A stretch of DNA of 64,000 nt. It comes from an uncultured bacterium (GTDB lineage: Bacteria; Cyanobacteriota; Vampirovibrionia; Gastranaerophilales; Gastranaerophilaceae). The DNA lies in the NCBI GenBank assembly GCA_902780525.1, contig CACZFL010000008.1, positions 62,001 to 126,000 on the forward strand. The letters run 5' to 3'. The stretch's first letter is position 1. The number at the start of each line of letters is the position of its first letter. The position numbers were made by a program, and so were the translations under genes. A model generated the notes under the pieces. That model saw only the letters and a program-made list of their open reading frames with translations. It was not told the origin of the DNA and searched no databases. Positions 37,268 through 46,251 of the stretch are shown here, in pieces.

Positions 37268-37303
37268 AAGACAGAGCGGACAATATCCGCTCTGTCTTTT
37301 TAT
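37268..37303 (+). terminator. Terminator of the rpo operon
   Basis: A 13-bp stem AAGACAGAGCGGA / TCCGCTCTGTCTT followed by TTTT. Confidence 0.92.
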
Positions 37304-37360
37304 TATAATAGTGCCTTAATGTGATATTTATGGTAAAATTATTAAAGTGAGGTAGAGAAT

Positions 37361-38113
37361 TTGACAATAAAAATTGCAATAACCGGGAAAAGTGGAAGCG
37401 GTAAAACAACGATAACAAAAGCGTTTTTTAATGTTTTACAAAAAAACTTCCCTGATAAATCTATTTTACTCTTTGATAATGATTTGACAGGTGAACTTGG
37501 ACATTCTTTCGGAATGGATATCAGAAATACAATTTATGGTATCAGAAGCGGAAAACACGAATATAAGACTGGTATTCCTGAAGGTATGTCAAAGCACGAG
37601 TTTGTTGAATGGGCGTTGGAAGATATTTTGGTTTCTCTTAATGATAATGCTGATATTATTGTTTCATGGTTTGTAGGTGCTAAAGACTGCAGATGTCCTA
37701 TTACAGCCCAGATTAATTACGCCTGCCAAAAGCTTATTGAAAGATATGATTTTGTAATTTTTGACTGCGAATTTGATTTAAAATATCTTAATCAGCTAGT
37801 TGATACTGATATTGATTTGGCTCTGATTGTAGCAAATCCTACTATTGAATCAGTTAAACTTGCAAAACGTATTGCTGAGTTCTCTGTTAAGCACGCTGCC
37901 GGCGGTCAGTTAGGTGTTGTTGTCAATAAAGTTAAAAATGAAAATTTAGATGAAGTTTATAAGACAATGAATGACGCAGAACTTGATATTTTAGGTACTA
38001 TACCTTATGATAAATCACTGGAGGACGGTACACCCGATTGGAATTCGGAAATTGTCAATGAAGCGGTAAAACAGTTTTATTTCAGACTAAATTTGCCACA
38101 GGAAAATAATTAA
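37361..38113 (+). CDS. MinD/CooC-like P-loop ATPase
   Basis: A 250-residue protein with a Walker A KSGSGKTTITKAF at the N-terminus and the later motifs FVIFDCEFDL and GVVVNKVKN, a layout shared with CooC (nickel insertion into CO dehydrogenase) and MinD/ArsA ATPases. No CO dehydrogenase or nickel gene is nearby, so the client is unknown. The start is TTG with GAGGTAGAG upstream; an extended -10 (TGGTAAAAT) lies near 37331. The stop overlaps the folD start by one base. Confidence 0.8.
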   Translation: MTIKIAITGKSGSGKTTITKAFFNVLQKNFPDKSILLFDNDLTGELGHSFGMDIRNTIYGIRSGKHEYKTGIPEGMSKHEFVEWALEDILVSLNDNADIIVSWFVGAKDCRCPITAQINYACQKLIERYDFVIFDCEFDLKYLNQLVDTDIDLALIVANPTIESVKLAKRIAEFSVKHAAGGQLGVVVNKVKNENLDEVYKTMNDAELDILGTIPYDKSLEDGTPDWNSEIVNEAVKQFYFRLNLPQENN

Positions 38114-38937
38114 TGAATCTATTAGACGGAAAAAAAGTTTCAGAAAAAGTTTTGGAAAACGTTAAGGCAAGGGTTGAATCACTTAACAAGCAGCCCTTCT
38201 TAAATGTTATTCTTGTCGGTGATGACCCTGCAAGTAAACTTTATGTTAATAATAAACGTAAAACTGCAGAAAAAATAGGTATCCGTTCTAATGTTATTGA
38301 ACTTCCAGCTGAGACAGATGAAAACACTTTGTTGGATTTAATCAACAAACTTAATAATGATGACAAAGTAACAGGTATTATGGTTCAGCTGCCACTACCC
38401 GTACATATCAACAAGAATAATATTGTTAAGGCTATAAATCCTAAAAAAGATGTTGACGGCTTTCACCCCGAAAATGTGGGTAAACTTGTGCTTGGTATCG
38501 AACCGTATTTTTATCCTGCAACTCCTCAGGGAATTATTATGCTGCTCGATGAATATGGTATTCAGATTGAAGGTAAGCACGCAGTTGTTATCGGTCGTTC
38601 AAATATCGTAGGAAAGCCAATGGCGCAAATGCTTTTAAACAGAAATGCGACGGTTACGGTTTGTCATTCATATACATCTGATTTGGATGAAATAATAAAA
38701 ACCGCGGATATCATTGTATCTGCGGTAGGTAAAAAAATTGTAAGATGTAAGATGGTTAAGAAAAATTCTGTTATTGTTGACGTTGGTATATTCAGAGATT
38801 CCAACGGCAAGCTTACCGGTGATGTCGATTTTGATATCGTATCTCCGTATTGTGATTTTATTTCTCCCGTTCCGGGAGGGGTTGGTCCTATGACTATTGC
38901 ATCTTTGATGTACAATGCATCTAAAGTGTATGAATAA
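38113..38937 (+). CDS. folD: Bifunctional methylenetetrahydrofolate dehydrogenase/cyclohydrolase
   Basis: A 274-residue protein of normal length. Motifs: DDPASKLYVNNKRKTAEKIG, MVQLPLPVHINK, NPKKDVDGFHPENVG, IGRSNIVGKPMAQML (NADP site) and SPVPGGVGPMTIASLM. It interconverts methylene-, methenyl- and formyl-tetrahydrofolate for one-carbon metabolism. Its translation is coupled to the ATPase gene (TAATG). It is convergent with the coiled-coil gene eight bases away. Confidence 0.97.
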   Translation: MNLLDGKKVSEKVLENVKARVESLNKQPFLNVILVGDDPASKLYVNNKRKTAEKIGIRSNVIELPAETDENTLLDLINKLNNDDKVTGIMVQLPLPVHINKNNIVKAINPKKDVDGFHPENVGKLVLGIEPYFYPATPQGIIMLLDEYGIQIEGKHAVVIGRSNIVGKPMAQMLLNRNATVTVCHSYTSDLDEIIKTADIIVSAVGKKIVRCKMVKKNSVIVDVGIFRDSNGKLTGDVDFDIVSPYCDFISPVPGGVGPMTIASLMYNASKVYE

Positions 38938-38944
38938 TTTATTA

Positions 38945-39385
38945 TTATGATTGTAACAAGTGTGTATCCTGAGCTGATGTTGCTGTCGATTGTTTCTGAC
39001 TTTCTTTTTCTGCCTGCTTCATTGTTACAAGAGCTTCATACATTGTTTTCATTGTGTCATATTCAATATCAAGTTCAGCAAGTTCTAATGAAAGTTCTTC
39101 ATCATACTGTTGTACTTTTGCGTGTGCATAAATGTCAGCTAAATTTTTATTAGTATTATTTTCTTTAACGACTATCTGTCTGCCGTTGCTGGAAACTTTT
39201 AATTCTTTTTCGTTATCAATAGCGTCATCATAAGCTTTTTCCCATTTTTCTTCGTATTTAACTTGTTTTTCAAGTTTTTCGCTGTTTGCTTCATATTTTC
39301 CAGACCAGTAGTTTAACTGTGCTGTGTAGTAGTTCAAATCTGCTTGAGTATTTAATAATGCTCCTAATTGTGCTGCTGTTGACAT
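38945..39385 (-). CDS. Coiled-coil hypothetical protein (regulon member)
   Basis: A 146-residue protein, almost entirely helical and charged, starting MSTAAQLGALLNTQADLNYY; two helical stretches (about 20-60 and 95-135) flank a short beta-like segment (VSSNGRQIVVKENN). No signal peptide. The shape recalls small coiled-coil proteins of flagellar/type III export systems (FliJ/YscO-like), but there is no sequence proof. It has the shared promoter and an HLR1-like site. Confidence 0.7.
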   Translation of the reverse strand: MSTAAQLGALLNTQADLNYYTAQLNYWSGKYEANSEKLEKQVKYEEKWEKAYDDAIDNEKELKVSSNGRQIVVKENNTNKNLADIYAHAKVQQYDEELSLELAELDIEYDTMKTMYEALVTMKQAEKESQKQSTATSAQDTHLLQS

Positions 39386-39412
39386 TTTCTTATACCTTTT
39401 GTTTTATCTTAC

Positions 39413-39446
39413 ATATATATAAAGTATTTATAAAATATCTAATTTC
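39413..39446 (-). promoter_or_regulatory. Shared regulon promoter, copy d
   Basis: Minus strand: GAAATT (39441-39446, one base off GCAATT), 11 bases, AAATACTTTA (39420-39429), TATATATG. Confidence 0.6.
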
Positions 39447-39462
39447 AATTGTTATTTAATTT

Positions 39463-39480
39463 GTTACAAAACTTAACATA
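39463..39480 (+). promoter_or_regulatory. HLR1-like tandem site
   Basis: GTTACAAA AC TTAACATA matches HLR1 with one mismatch, 16 bases upstream of the -35 box of the 38945-39385 gene. Confidence 0.5.
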
Positions 39481-39494
39481 TTTTTTTCACAATA

Positions 39495-39520
39495 AAAAAG
39501 TCCTGAAACTCAGGACTTTT
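39495..39520 (-). terminator. Terminator after the 39541-39744 gene
   Basis: AAAAGTCCTGA pairs with TCAGGACTTTT, with a T run on the minus strand. Confidence 0.85.
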
Positions 39521-39540
39521 TCGTTATTAATTTTGTTATA

Positions 39541-39744
39541 TTAGTTGTTGCTTAAAACTAATCTGAATGTTGCCAGATTTTTGATTGAAAGCATTTTATG
39601 TTTATTAGCCTGTTTGTCTGCAATATCAAATATTCTGCATATACGCTGAATCTCTTCAATAGCTTGTCTTGAGTCCAGTTTATATACATTATTAATAGGG
39701 TCTGCTATTACGGACATTGTAGCATTAAGTTCTTCTTCTTTCAT
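39541..39744 (-). CDS. Small helical hypothetical protein (regulon member)
   Basis: A 67-residue protein (MKEEELNATMSVIADPINN onward), predicted helical, unknown function, no signal peptide. Two ATG codons are adjacent; I chose the second (39744) because AAGGAG is five bases before it and only two before the first. It has its own terminator and the shared promoter, so it is a single-gene unit. Confidence 0.7.
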   Translation of the reverse strand: MKEEELNATMSVIADPINNVYKLDSRQAIEEIQRICRIFDIADKQANKHKMLSIKNLATFRLVLSNN

Positions 39745-39770
39745 CATGACTCCTTATAAAATACCTGTAT

Positions 39771-39804
39771 ATATACTAAAAGTATTTCATTTTATAAAAA
39801 TTGC
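39771..39804 (-). promoter_or_regulatory. Shared regulon promoter, copy e
   Basis: Minus strand: GCAATT (39799-39804), 11 bases, AAATACTTTT (39778-39787), AGTATATATA. The -10 part has one substitution relative to the other copies. Confidence 0.5.
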
Positions 39805-39818
39805 TTTTTCTGACAGTA

Positions 39819-39836
39819 ATTATTAAGTTTTGTAAA
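39819..39836. promoter_or_regulatory. HLR1-like site between two divergent genes
   Basis: ATTATTAA GT TTTGTAAA: one perfect and one degenerate unit at 10-bp period, between the regulon gene at 39541 and the HEAT protein gene. Confidence 0.35.
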
Positions 39837-39910
39837 CATAATTATATATATTTTATACCTATACCCCTGATTTGATTGCTTAAACAAGTTGTTTATTGTA
39901 TTTTAGGTTT

Positions 39911-40846
39911 GTGGAAAATGAGTCGATAAATTTTAGTGAAGTATTAAAAGATTGCGGTGTTGATGTTGACCCACCCTCTGTCGTATTAAAGAGGTTTTCC
40001 GGTCTTGATGAGTTTTATTCGGCAGAAGAGTTGTCAGAACTGTATAATTATGCGTTGTTAAATATAAAAAATTATGAGTTACTTTCAGGCATCGTAAAAC
40101 TTGCAGATTTCCACAAATCAGATTCTACGCTTGCGGTATTAGTTGATATTTTGTTGTTGCGCACAATTAAAAGAGATGATTCAGATGAACAGATTAATCT
40201 TCGTGCCTTATGTGCAAAGGCAATATCTAACTATAAATCACCTTCGACAATGGGTGCGCTATTATATTGCCTGAATAATAAGGATGATAATTATAAAATC
40301 AGATTAGCCTGTGCCGATGCACTTGGCAGAATAGGTGATAGATATGCCGTTGCTCCGCTTATTGATGTTGTCAAAGATGAAGACGAAAAATCTGTTTATG
40401 TCAAAGAATCTGCTGCATTTGCATTAGGCTTAATCGGAGATTCAAGTGCCATTGACCCGCTTGTTGCAATTATGGAAGCAAAGCAGGGGATTTGGGATAA
40501 GTTTTCATTTTTGAAGGAAAAAATTATTGAAGTTTTGGGCAAATTAAACATTAATAATAAAAATGTGTTAAGGGTGCTGAAGCTGTCTTTATCGGATTCT
40601 TCTCCTTTAGTCAGGATTAACTCAATCGAAGCTTTGATGAACAGCGAGTATGATGAGGCTCCTGAACTTATCAGAACAGCATTAAAAGATGAAAATGAAG
40701 ACGTCCAGAGAAATGCACTGATTGCTTTATATAATATGATTGGGCGTGATATACTGGATGAGGTAATTTCGCTGCCGAGTTATTCCGAGTTTCTAAAGAA
40801 TGAAGCAAAAAACATCTTAGAAGAATACGAAAGTGAGGAAGAGTAA
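39911..40846 (+). CDS. HEAT-repeat protein
   Basis: About 311 residues built mostly of HEAT/PBS-lyase-like helical repeats in the middle and C-terminus (for example RLACADALGRIGDRYAVAPL, VKESAAFALGLIGDSSAIDPL, NALIALYNMIG). Such proteins are scaffolds for protein binding. The start is uncertain: GTG at 39911 or TTG at 39896, neither with a strong Shine-Dalgarno. It directly precedes queC (stop and start adjoin), so it may be co-expressed with the queuosine gene. Confidence 0.8.
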   Translation: MENESINFSEVLKDCGVDVDPPSVVLKRFSGLDEFYSAEELSELYNYALLNIKNYELLSGIVKLADFHKSDSTLAVLVDILLLRTIKRDDSDEQINLRALCAKAISNYKSPSTMGALLYCLNNKDDNYKIRLACADALGRIGDRYAVAPLIDVVKDEDEKSVYVKESAAFALGLIGDSSAIDPLVAIMEAKQGIWDKFSFLKEKIIEVLGKLNINNKNVLRVLKLSLSDSSPLVRINSIEALMNSEYDEAPELIRTALKDENEDVQRNALIALYNMIGRDILDEVISLPSYSEFLKNEAKNILEEYESEEE

Positions 40847-41518
40847 ATGAAAACTAAATCTGTTGTATTGCTGTCGGGCGGCTTAGATTCTCTTGTAGCA
40901 ACAGGAGTTTGTAAAGATGAATACGGTATTGAACTTGCTCTTACATTTGATTACGGTCAAAAATCCGTTAAATATGAGCTTGAGAATTCTGCAAAAATCT
41001 GTGAGTACTATAATATTAAACATAAAATTATTACTCTTAACTGGCTTAAAGAGATTACTAATACTGCACTTGTTTCAGATGATACTCTCCCTGCGGAAAA
41101 TCTCGGAACTGAAGAGAGTGCAAAAAGCGTTTGGGTGCCAAACAGGAATGGTTTGTTTTTAAATATAGCCGCTTCTTTTGCTGATTCGTACGGATTCGAT
41201 TATATTATTTTCGGTGCAAACAAAGATGAAGGAAAAACATTCCCGGATAACACTGAAGAGTTCAGGCAAAGAATATCAGACGTTTTTGAGTATTCAACAA
41301 TGCAAAAGCCAAAGGTTACAGCTCCCTTGATTAATTATACCAAGGATGATATAGTTAAAATTGCTGTTAAAAAGTCTGTTCCGCTTGAATATATAAGGAG
41401 TTGCTACGGTTCTGATAAACAGCACTGCGGTATATGTGAATCCTGCCGTCACTTAAAACAGGCATTAATTAACAATAATGCTTTTGATTATGTAAAATTG
41501 ATATTTGGAGATAAATGA
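40847..41518 (+). CDS. queC: 7-cyano-7-deazaguanine synthase
   Basis: A 223-residue protein. The ATP site VVLLSGGLDSLVAT, the LTFDYGQKSVKYEL motif and the zinc cysteines in CYGSDKQHCGICESCRHL identify QueC, which makes preQ0 for queuosine tRNA modification. It starts right after the HEAT gene and its stop overlaps the DUF366 start. Confidence 0.96.
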   Translation: MKTKSVVLLSGGLDSLVATGVCKDEYGIELALTFDYGQKSVKYELENSAKICEYYNIKHKIITLNWLKEITNTALVSDDTLPAENLGTEESAKSVWVPNRNGLFLNIAASFADSYGFDYIIFGANKDEGKTFPDNTEEFRQRISDVFEYSTMQKPKVTAPLINYTKDDIVKIAVKKSVPLEYIRSCYGSDKQHCGICESCRHLKQALINNNAFDYVKLIFGDK

Positions 41519-42075
41519 AAACTAAGTATATAGACGAGGAAATAAAATATATAGGCTCTCAGCTTGCTCCGCACTGGATATATAAAAATTTTATGATTCA
41601 GGGTGACGCAATAGTTGCGTTCGTTGGTGAATGTAAAGTTGATTTGACTGAAATGGTTGATATAGAAGATGTTATTAATAATGAACCAATTTACAGTAAG
41701 AATATGCTCAGTTTTATAACGGAACAATTCGGAATCGGTTTAAGTGAAGGAGTTTACAGACAGCGAATGCTTATCTGTATTATAAAAGAACTGCTTGAAA
41801 AAAGAGGAATTTTTGTTGTAAGAAACGGGGATGATCTGATGATTGACGGCAAAAAGTTATCAGTATCAATTGCAACTAAATCAATAACCTCCGTACTGAT
41901 TCATACAGGATTAAATATTTTATCAGAAGGTGCGCCCGTTAAAGCTTCAGGTTTAACGAGCGAACTCGGAATTACTGATATAAAGGATTTTGCTGTTGAG
42001 GTTATGCAGAAATATTCTGAAGAACTTGAAGATATAAATTATGCTTGTACAAAAGTTCGTGGTGTTATAGAATAA
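41515..42075 (+). CDS. DUF366 family protein
   Basis: A 186-residue protein. The start KTKYIDEEIKYIGSQLAPHW fits the DUF366 family, of unknown function. The ATG overlaps the queC stop (ATGA), so the two are co-translated; this suggests a role close to deazaguanine/queuosine metabolism, but that is inference from context. Confidence 0.78.
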   Translation: MKTKYIDEEIKYIGSQLAPHWIYKNFMIQGDAIVAFVGECKVDLTEMVDIEDVINNEPIYSKNMLSFITEQFGIGLSEGVYRQRMLICIIKELLEKRGIFVVRNGDDLMIDGKKLSVSIATKSITSVLIHTGLNILSEGAPVKASGLTSELGITDIKDFAVEVMQKYSEELEDINYACTKVRGVIE

Positions 42076-42096
42076 AGATTATAAAGAAGGTTAAAT

Positions 42097-42705
42097 ATGG
42101 CAGCAAGAGGATATAAAAAATATATGAAACCGGATGTCCGACAAGGACACCCGCTTTTGAAGATTTTTGTTGTTTCATTCTTCGGAATGTTATTGTTATG
42201 TACTTTCATTATTAATTCTGTTGCCAAAAAGATGTCTGTTGATACTTCAATAGGTGATTATAAAGAACAGAAGCTTGATGATTTTGAAAACAAAAATATT
42301 GTTGATAACAGACTGGCAATGATTCAAAACGAAGATCAAAGCAGAACTTTTACTGATTTGATGCAGAATCCGTCAGACGAGAAGAAAAACCCAGATACGA
42401 CACAAGAAAGTTCAAATATTACTTTAGAACAAAATAGTCAACAGTCTGCTGCTATTGATGCTCCTGTGCCACAGGATGTAGTGTATAAAGTCTATATAGG
42501 TTCTTATACATCTGCTGAACAGGCAAAAGTGGCAAAAGAGATTATTCAGGAATCCGGTAATGGATTGAATCCGATTGTTAAGTGTCTTGGTTCTAACAAC
42601 TATACACTTCAGGTTGGTATCTTTAAAAATAAGCAAAGTGCTGAAACGATGCTTACCACTATTCAGAAGACCAATTTGCCGGGCAGAATTGTTAAAGATA
42701 ATTAA
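42097..42705 (+). CDS. Membrane-anchored SPOR-domain protein
   Basis: A 202-residue protein: a short basic cytoplasmic start, one membrane helix (about 25-45), an acidic/Gln-rich linker, and a C-terminal SPOR domain (about 127-200: VYKVYIGSYTSAEQAKVAKE, then YTLQVGIFKNKQSAETML). SPOR domains bind septal peptidoglycan stripped of stem peptides, so it probably acts in cell division. It follows DUF366 by 21 bases. Confidence 0.85.
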   Translation: MAARGYKKYMKPDVRQGHPLLKIFVVSFFGMLLLCTFIINSVAKKMSVDTSIGDYKEQKLDDFENKNIVDNRLAMIQNEDQSRTFTDLMQNPSDEKKNPDTTQESSNITLEQNSQQSAAIDAPVPQDVVYKVYIGSYTSAEQAKVAKEIIQESGNGLNPIVKCLGSNNYTLQVGIFKNKQSAETMLTTIQKTNLPGRIVKDN

Positions 42706-42827
42706 TATAAATTAATCTTTACATCACGAAATATTTTGATTTTTTTTTTAAGTTTTATGGTACATTATAAATATACGAAATCCGTTAGGGGAATTAAGAC
42801 TATCACAGGGTAATATAGGAGATAATA

Positions 42828-43448
42828 ATGCCTGATTATTTGACTAAGGAAGAGATTAAACAATGGAGAAGTTCATTAGAGAAAATAACTTTGGAAGAAT
42901 ATGCAGCAAGATTGGGTAAGGTTGTAGAAGAAAGCAAACCTACAAATGATGTAGTTGATATAGTAATGTCAAGAGGGACATCATCAACAACAGGCTCTAA
43001 TCTTAATGATGGTTTTTCACGGATAGCAGAAAGAGCATTTGTTCGTGAACGTCAGATATCTCATACACCTTTTTCCATTAATAAAAAAGATGTTGTAGAA
43101 AAATCATCTTTATCTTTGTCTGAATCACAAAGAACTGATATTAATAAAAGAATTGAAAAAGTTTTACCTAAAAAAACTAATGCTCAGAAATCAATAATTG
43201 AAGCAGTAGAAGAAAATATAAACAAAGAACCGCAAATTGTATTAAAGAAATCTCTTACAGACAGAGAGCAAATGGTTTTTGACTATCTTCTTAACAATAT
43301 TGGTAAAACCGTTTATGCTAAAGATTTGGCAAAGTTGTTAAATTTACCGCGAGATTATGTTTACAAATATATTAAAAATCTGCGTGCAAAAATCGAAGGC
43401 GACAAATTGAGAAATGTGCCTTCAGGCGGTTTTGTTTTAACTGATTAA
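42828..43448 (+). CDS. Winged-helix protein paired with DUF262 gene
   Basis: A 206-residue protein. The N-terminal 130 residues are charged and low in structure (KEEIKQWRSSLEKITLEEYA at the start). The C-terminal part (about 140-205: LTDREQMVFDYLLNNIGKTV, then KDLAKLLNLPRDYVYKYIKN, RNVPSGGFVLTD) looks like an OmpR-type winged-helix DNA-binding domain with its final hairpin, but there is no receiver domain. The promoter has TGGTACATTATAAAT near 42760 and GGAG before the ATG. One base separates it from the next gene. Confidence 0.7.
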   Translation: MPDYLTKEEIKQWRSSLEKITLEEYAARLGKVVEESKPTNDVVDIVMSRGTSSTTGSNLNDGFSRIAERAFVRERQISHTPFSINKKDVVEKSSLSLSESQRTDINKRIEKVLPKKTNAQKSIIEAVEENINKEPQIVLKKSLTDREQMVFDYLLNNIGKTVYAKDLAKLLNLPRDYVYKYIKNLRAKIEGDKLRNVPSGGFVLTD

Positions 43449-43449
43449 T

Positions 43450-44547
43450 ATGGAAATTGTAAATCTTCTTAAATTTATTAATAATGCTCACGATATTTAT
43501 GCCTTAGATTTTGCAAGGTGTAACAGGAGTATGGTCAATTTTCTTGATTTAATGGTTGTGGATGAACAATTTACACGCTCAATTGATTTGGGACTCATTT
43601 TTGTTTCGCAAAAAGAATATGATAAATATATCATAATTGACGGTTTAAACAGAATTGTTTCATTGTCACTACTTCTTCATGCAATTTGTGAATGTTATAA
43701 AAAAACATCTTCCAGAAATGACAAGGCTATCCAAACGATTCGAACAAAATACTTGTTTTCAGGTGGTTCTAAATTAAAACTTCATCTTCACGGTGAAGAT
43801 GCGGATTTGTATTCAAAAATTATTAACGGTGAAAGACTTTCAGGTCACGAAAAATCAAAACCTATGTTTGTTCTGTTACATAATTTCTGGACTCAGATTA
43901 AAGATGAAAAATTGCAGGCGTCAAATATATTCAAAATGCTTCAGAAAATTAACATTGTGCTGGTTGAAGCTGATGATGTTTCGCACCGAGATTTGTATTA
44001 CAGAATTAACAAAACGAACCGAAAAATTAGCCAGATTACTCTTATTGACAGTTTTACATCAGAAAAAGGCGTAGCACCTGTTTGGGACGAAATTAAGAAT
44101 ATTTTTTCTCAGGAGAAAAGCGATATATTTTTGTTTTTAAAAGACTTTTTTATTACAAAATTTAACTATAAGACTTTTTCTCAGGAAAGATTATACGAAA
44201 GCTTTGTAAATTATTATGAAACGATGTCACAATATCAGAAGAAAGATGTTTTGATGTCAAATCTTAAACGTTCTGCCATGTTGTATTTTAATATTCTGAA
44301 TGTTAATTTTAAGAATGAAGATATTCGTCATGCGTTTATAAATATAAAAAGACATGGCGGAGTTGACACATACGCTTATATTCTGAGCGTTTATGAGGAC
44401 TTTTATACAGGAAATATTACTGAAAACATTTTCCTTGAGATACTTAATACTATTGATGAGTATCTTAGAAATCGTGAATCAAGCGGTAAAAATATTGATT
44501 TCAATGAGCTTGTACAGTATTTAAATGCTTTAATAAGTTATAAATAA
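43450..44547 (+). CDS. DUF262 (ParB/GmrSD-N-like) protein without a nuclease domain
   Basis: A 365-residue protein. The N-terminal half has the DUF262 signature, here YIIIDGLNRIVSLSLLLHAI (usual form DGQQR), then KLKLHLHGEDADLYSKIING and DLYYRINKTNRKISQITLID (usual FxxINxxG). DUF262 proteins include GmrS, the nucleotide-binding half of type IV restriction enzymes. The DUF1524 His-Asn-His nuclease half is not visible here, and the C-terminus is a helical region I cannot place. Its tight pairing with a winged-helix protein suggests a two-gene module, either defence-related or regulatory. Confidence 0.7.
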   Translation: MEIVNLLKFINNAHDIYALDFARCNRSMVNFLDLMVVDEQFTRSIDLGLIFVSQKEYDKYIIIDGLNRIVSLSLLLHAICECYKKTSSRNDKAIQTIRTKYLFSGGSKLKLHLHGEDADLYSKIINGERLSGHEKSKPMFVLLHNFWTQIKDEKLQASNIFKMLQKINIVLVEADDVSHRDLYYRINKTNRKISQITLIDSFTSEKGVAPVWDEIKNIFSQEKSDIFLFLKDFFITKFNYKTFSQERLYESFVNYYETMSQYQKKDVLMSNLKRSAMLYFNILNVNFKNEDIRHAFINIKRHGGVDTYAYILSVYEDFYTGNITENIFLEILNTIDEYLRNRESSGKNIDFNELVQYLNALISYK

Positions 44548-44671
44548 TATCCCCATGACATTAATATAATTTATTTATAATAAATTTTTAAATTCGAAAA
44601 TATATTAATGATTTTTTTATTTTGCGTTATATACTATAATTATTGGATTATATCAAATGGAGATAATTTTA

Positions 44672-44992
44672 ATGAATACATGTAACATCAGCAGTGTATT
44701 AATGCATAATGAGGAACTTTTTAATGAGCTATATAATGCAGGAGTACTTTTAAATGCAACAAAATGCTGTTGTCAGGACAGAGAGTTCAGAGGTGAGTAT
44801 TACGGTATTCCGCAGAGTTTTATTGTTAATATCAGTAATGAGCGCAATGAATATCTCTCTCTATTAACAATGCTATCCGATAAAATTAGCCAGATTTATA
44901 AACTTAGCCATAGTATAGAAAATGAATTGACTTTACATCATGATACCGACTATAGCGGCAGAAAGATAACAACTGAGTGTCCCGATTATTAA
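44672..44992 (+). CDS. Hypothetical helical protein
   Basis: A 106-residue protein of unknown function with an N-terminal Cys cluster (CCCQDREF). I chose the ATG at 44672, with GGAG nine bases before it, rather than the ATG at 44657, which has no Shine-Dalgarno. A TATAAT box lies near 44636. Its 3' end overlaps the convergent nupC gene by 60 bases, which is unusual and leaves some doubt about the last codons. Confidence 0.55.
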   Translation: MNTCNISSVLMHNEELFNELYNAGVLLNATKCCCQDREFRGEYYGIPQSFIVNISNERNEYLSLLTMLSDKISQIYKLSHSIENELTLHHDTDYSGRKITTECPDY

Positions 44993-46201
44993 TGCTCTAA
45001 GGCTGAGTCTTGCTATGTTCTTCCTTTGGTTCGGAGCGATTTCTCCGATTGCACCGATTTGAATTGCAATTGAGCCGAAGTTAGCAAAGCTGCATAAAGA
45101 GAAGCTTGCCAGCATAAAACTCTTGCTTGTAATCGATGATGATATATTAATAAGGTTTGTATATGCAACCATTTCATTAAGTACAATTTTTTGTCCCATA
45201 AGTGAACCTACTATTGATGCATCTTTAAATGGTACACCTATAACTAAAGCAAACCACATAAATATTTTTCCGAGAATATAACTTAATGAGAGTTCGTTCA
45301 GGAAGGCGAAATGTGAACAACCTGGAATATAGTTAAATATGAATGTTCCAAATATTCCTAATGCCCAGTCCACAAGTGCCACTAATGCAACCAGTGCAAG
45401 AAGCATTGCAATGATGTTAATGGCAACTTTCATACCATCGCTTGCGCCGTTTGAAATTGCTTCAAAAACATTGATATAAGTTTTTCTTTTTGAAATCTTT
45501 ATGTTATCTCTTGTTTCAGGTTCACCGGTTTCAGGATATACTATTTTCGCAAGTATTAATGCCCCGGGTACAGCCATAACTGATGAGGCTAATACATATT
45601 GTGCAGGAATCCCCATTCCTATATATATTGGTATTGTCGCTCCGGATACACATGCCAGACTGCCTGATAATGATGCTAATAGCTCTGAACGTGTAAGTTT
45701 TTCCATGTATGGTTTTATCATTATTTGTGCCATAACGTTACCGACAAAAGCACTTGCTACGTTTGACAATGCTTCTGCACCTGATACTTTCATTATTGCA
45801 TTCATTGCTTTACCCAGGATTGCAACAACTCTTTGCATGATGCCGTAATAGTATAAAATATTAACAAGAACCATCATCAAAATCATTGAACAGATAAGCT
45901 GCAGGGCAAAAATATTTCCGCTGTGTTCAAATAACTCTGCAATTCTTGTGTTATGAAGCAACGGTCCGAATACAAAGGTTCCGCCTTCTACGGCAAAATC
46001 CAAAATTTTTTGTATAAAATGACCTATGCCGAGAAAAATTTTTTGACCCAAAGGAATTTTGAAAATAAATAAGGCAAGCAGCCATTGTAGCGCAAACCCT
46101 ATTCCTATTGTTTTATAGTTAATAGCTTTTCTGTTGTTTGACATCAAAAACACTATTAAAAATATAATAAAAATACCTATAAGCCCTACAAATCTTTCCA
46201 T
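44933..46201 (-). CDS. nupC: Concentrative nucleoside transporter (NupC/CNT family)
   Basis: A 422-residue membrane protein with about ten helices. Family motifs include GGTFVFGPLL, SAFVGNVMAQIMIKPY, GSLACVSGATIPIYIGMG and FFxxPxxD-like regions, and ASFSLCSFANFGSIAIQIGA at the C-terminus. It imports nucleosides with sodium or protons, which fits a host-associated scavenger. AAGGAG precedes the ATG and TATAAT lies upstream. Confidence 0.93.
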   Translation of the reverse strand: MERFVGLIGIFIIFLIVFLMSNNRKAINYKTIGIGFALQWLLALFIFKIPLGQKIFLGIGHFIQKILDFAVEGGTFVFGPLLHNTRIAELFEHSGNIFALQLICSMILMMVLVNILYYYGIMQRVVAILGKAMNAIMKVSGAEALSNVASAFVGNVMAQIMIKPYMEKLTRSELLASLSGSLACVSGATIPIYIGMGIPAQYVLASSVMAVPGALILAKIVYPETGEPETRDNIKISKRKTYINVFEAISNGASDGMKVAINIIAMLLALVALVALVDWALGIFGTFIFNYIPGCSHFAFLNELSLSYILGKIFMWFALVIGVPFKDASIVGSLMGQKIVLNEMVAYTNLINISSSITSKSFMLASFSLCSFANFGSIAIQIGAIGEIAPNQRKNIARLSLRALIIGTLSCYLSAAIVGIMM

Positions 46202-46251
46202 ACTGACTCCTTATTAATGTAATTATTATACCAAAAATAGAATATATATGT

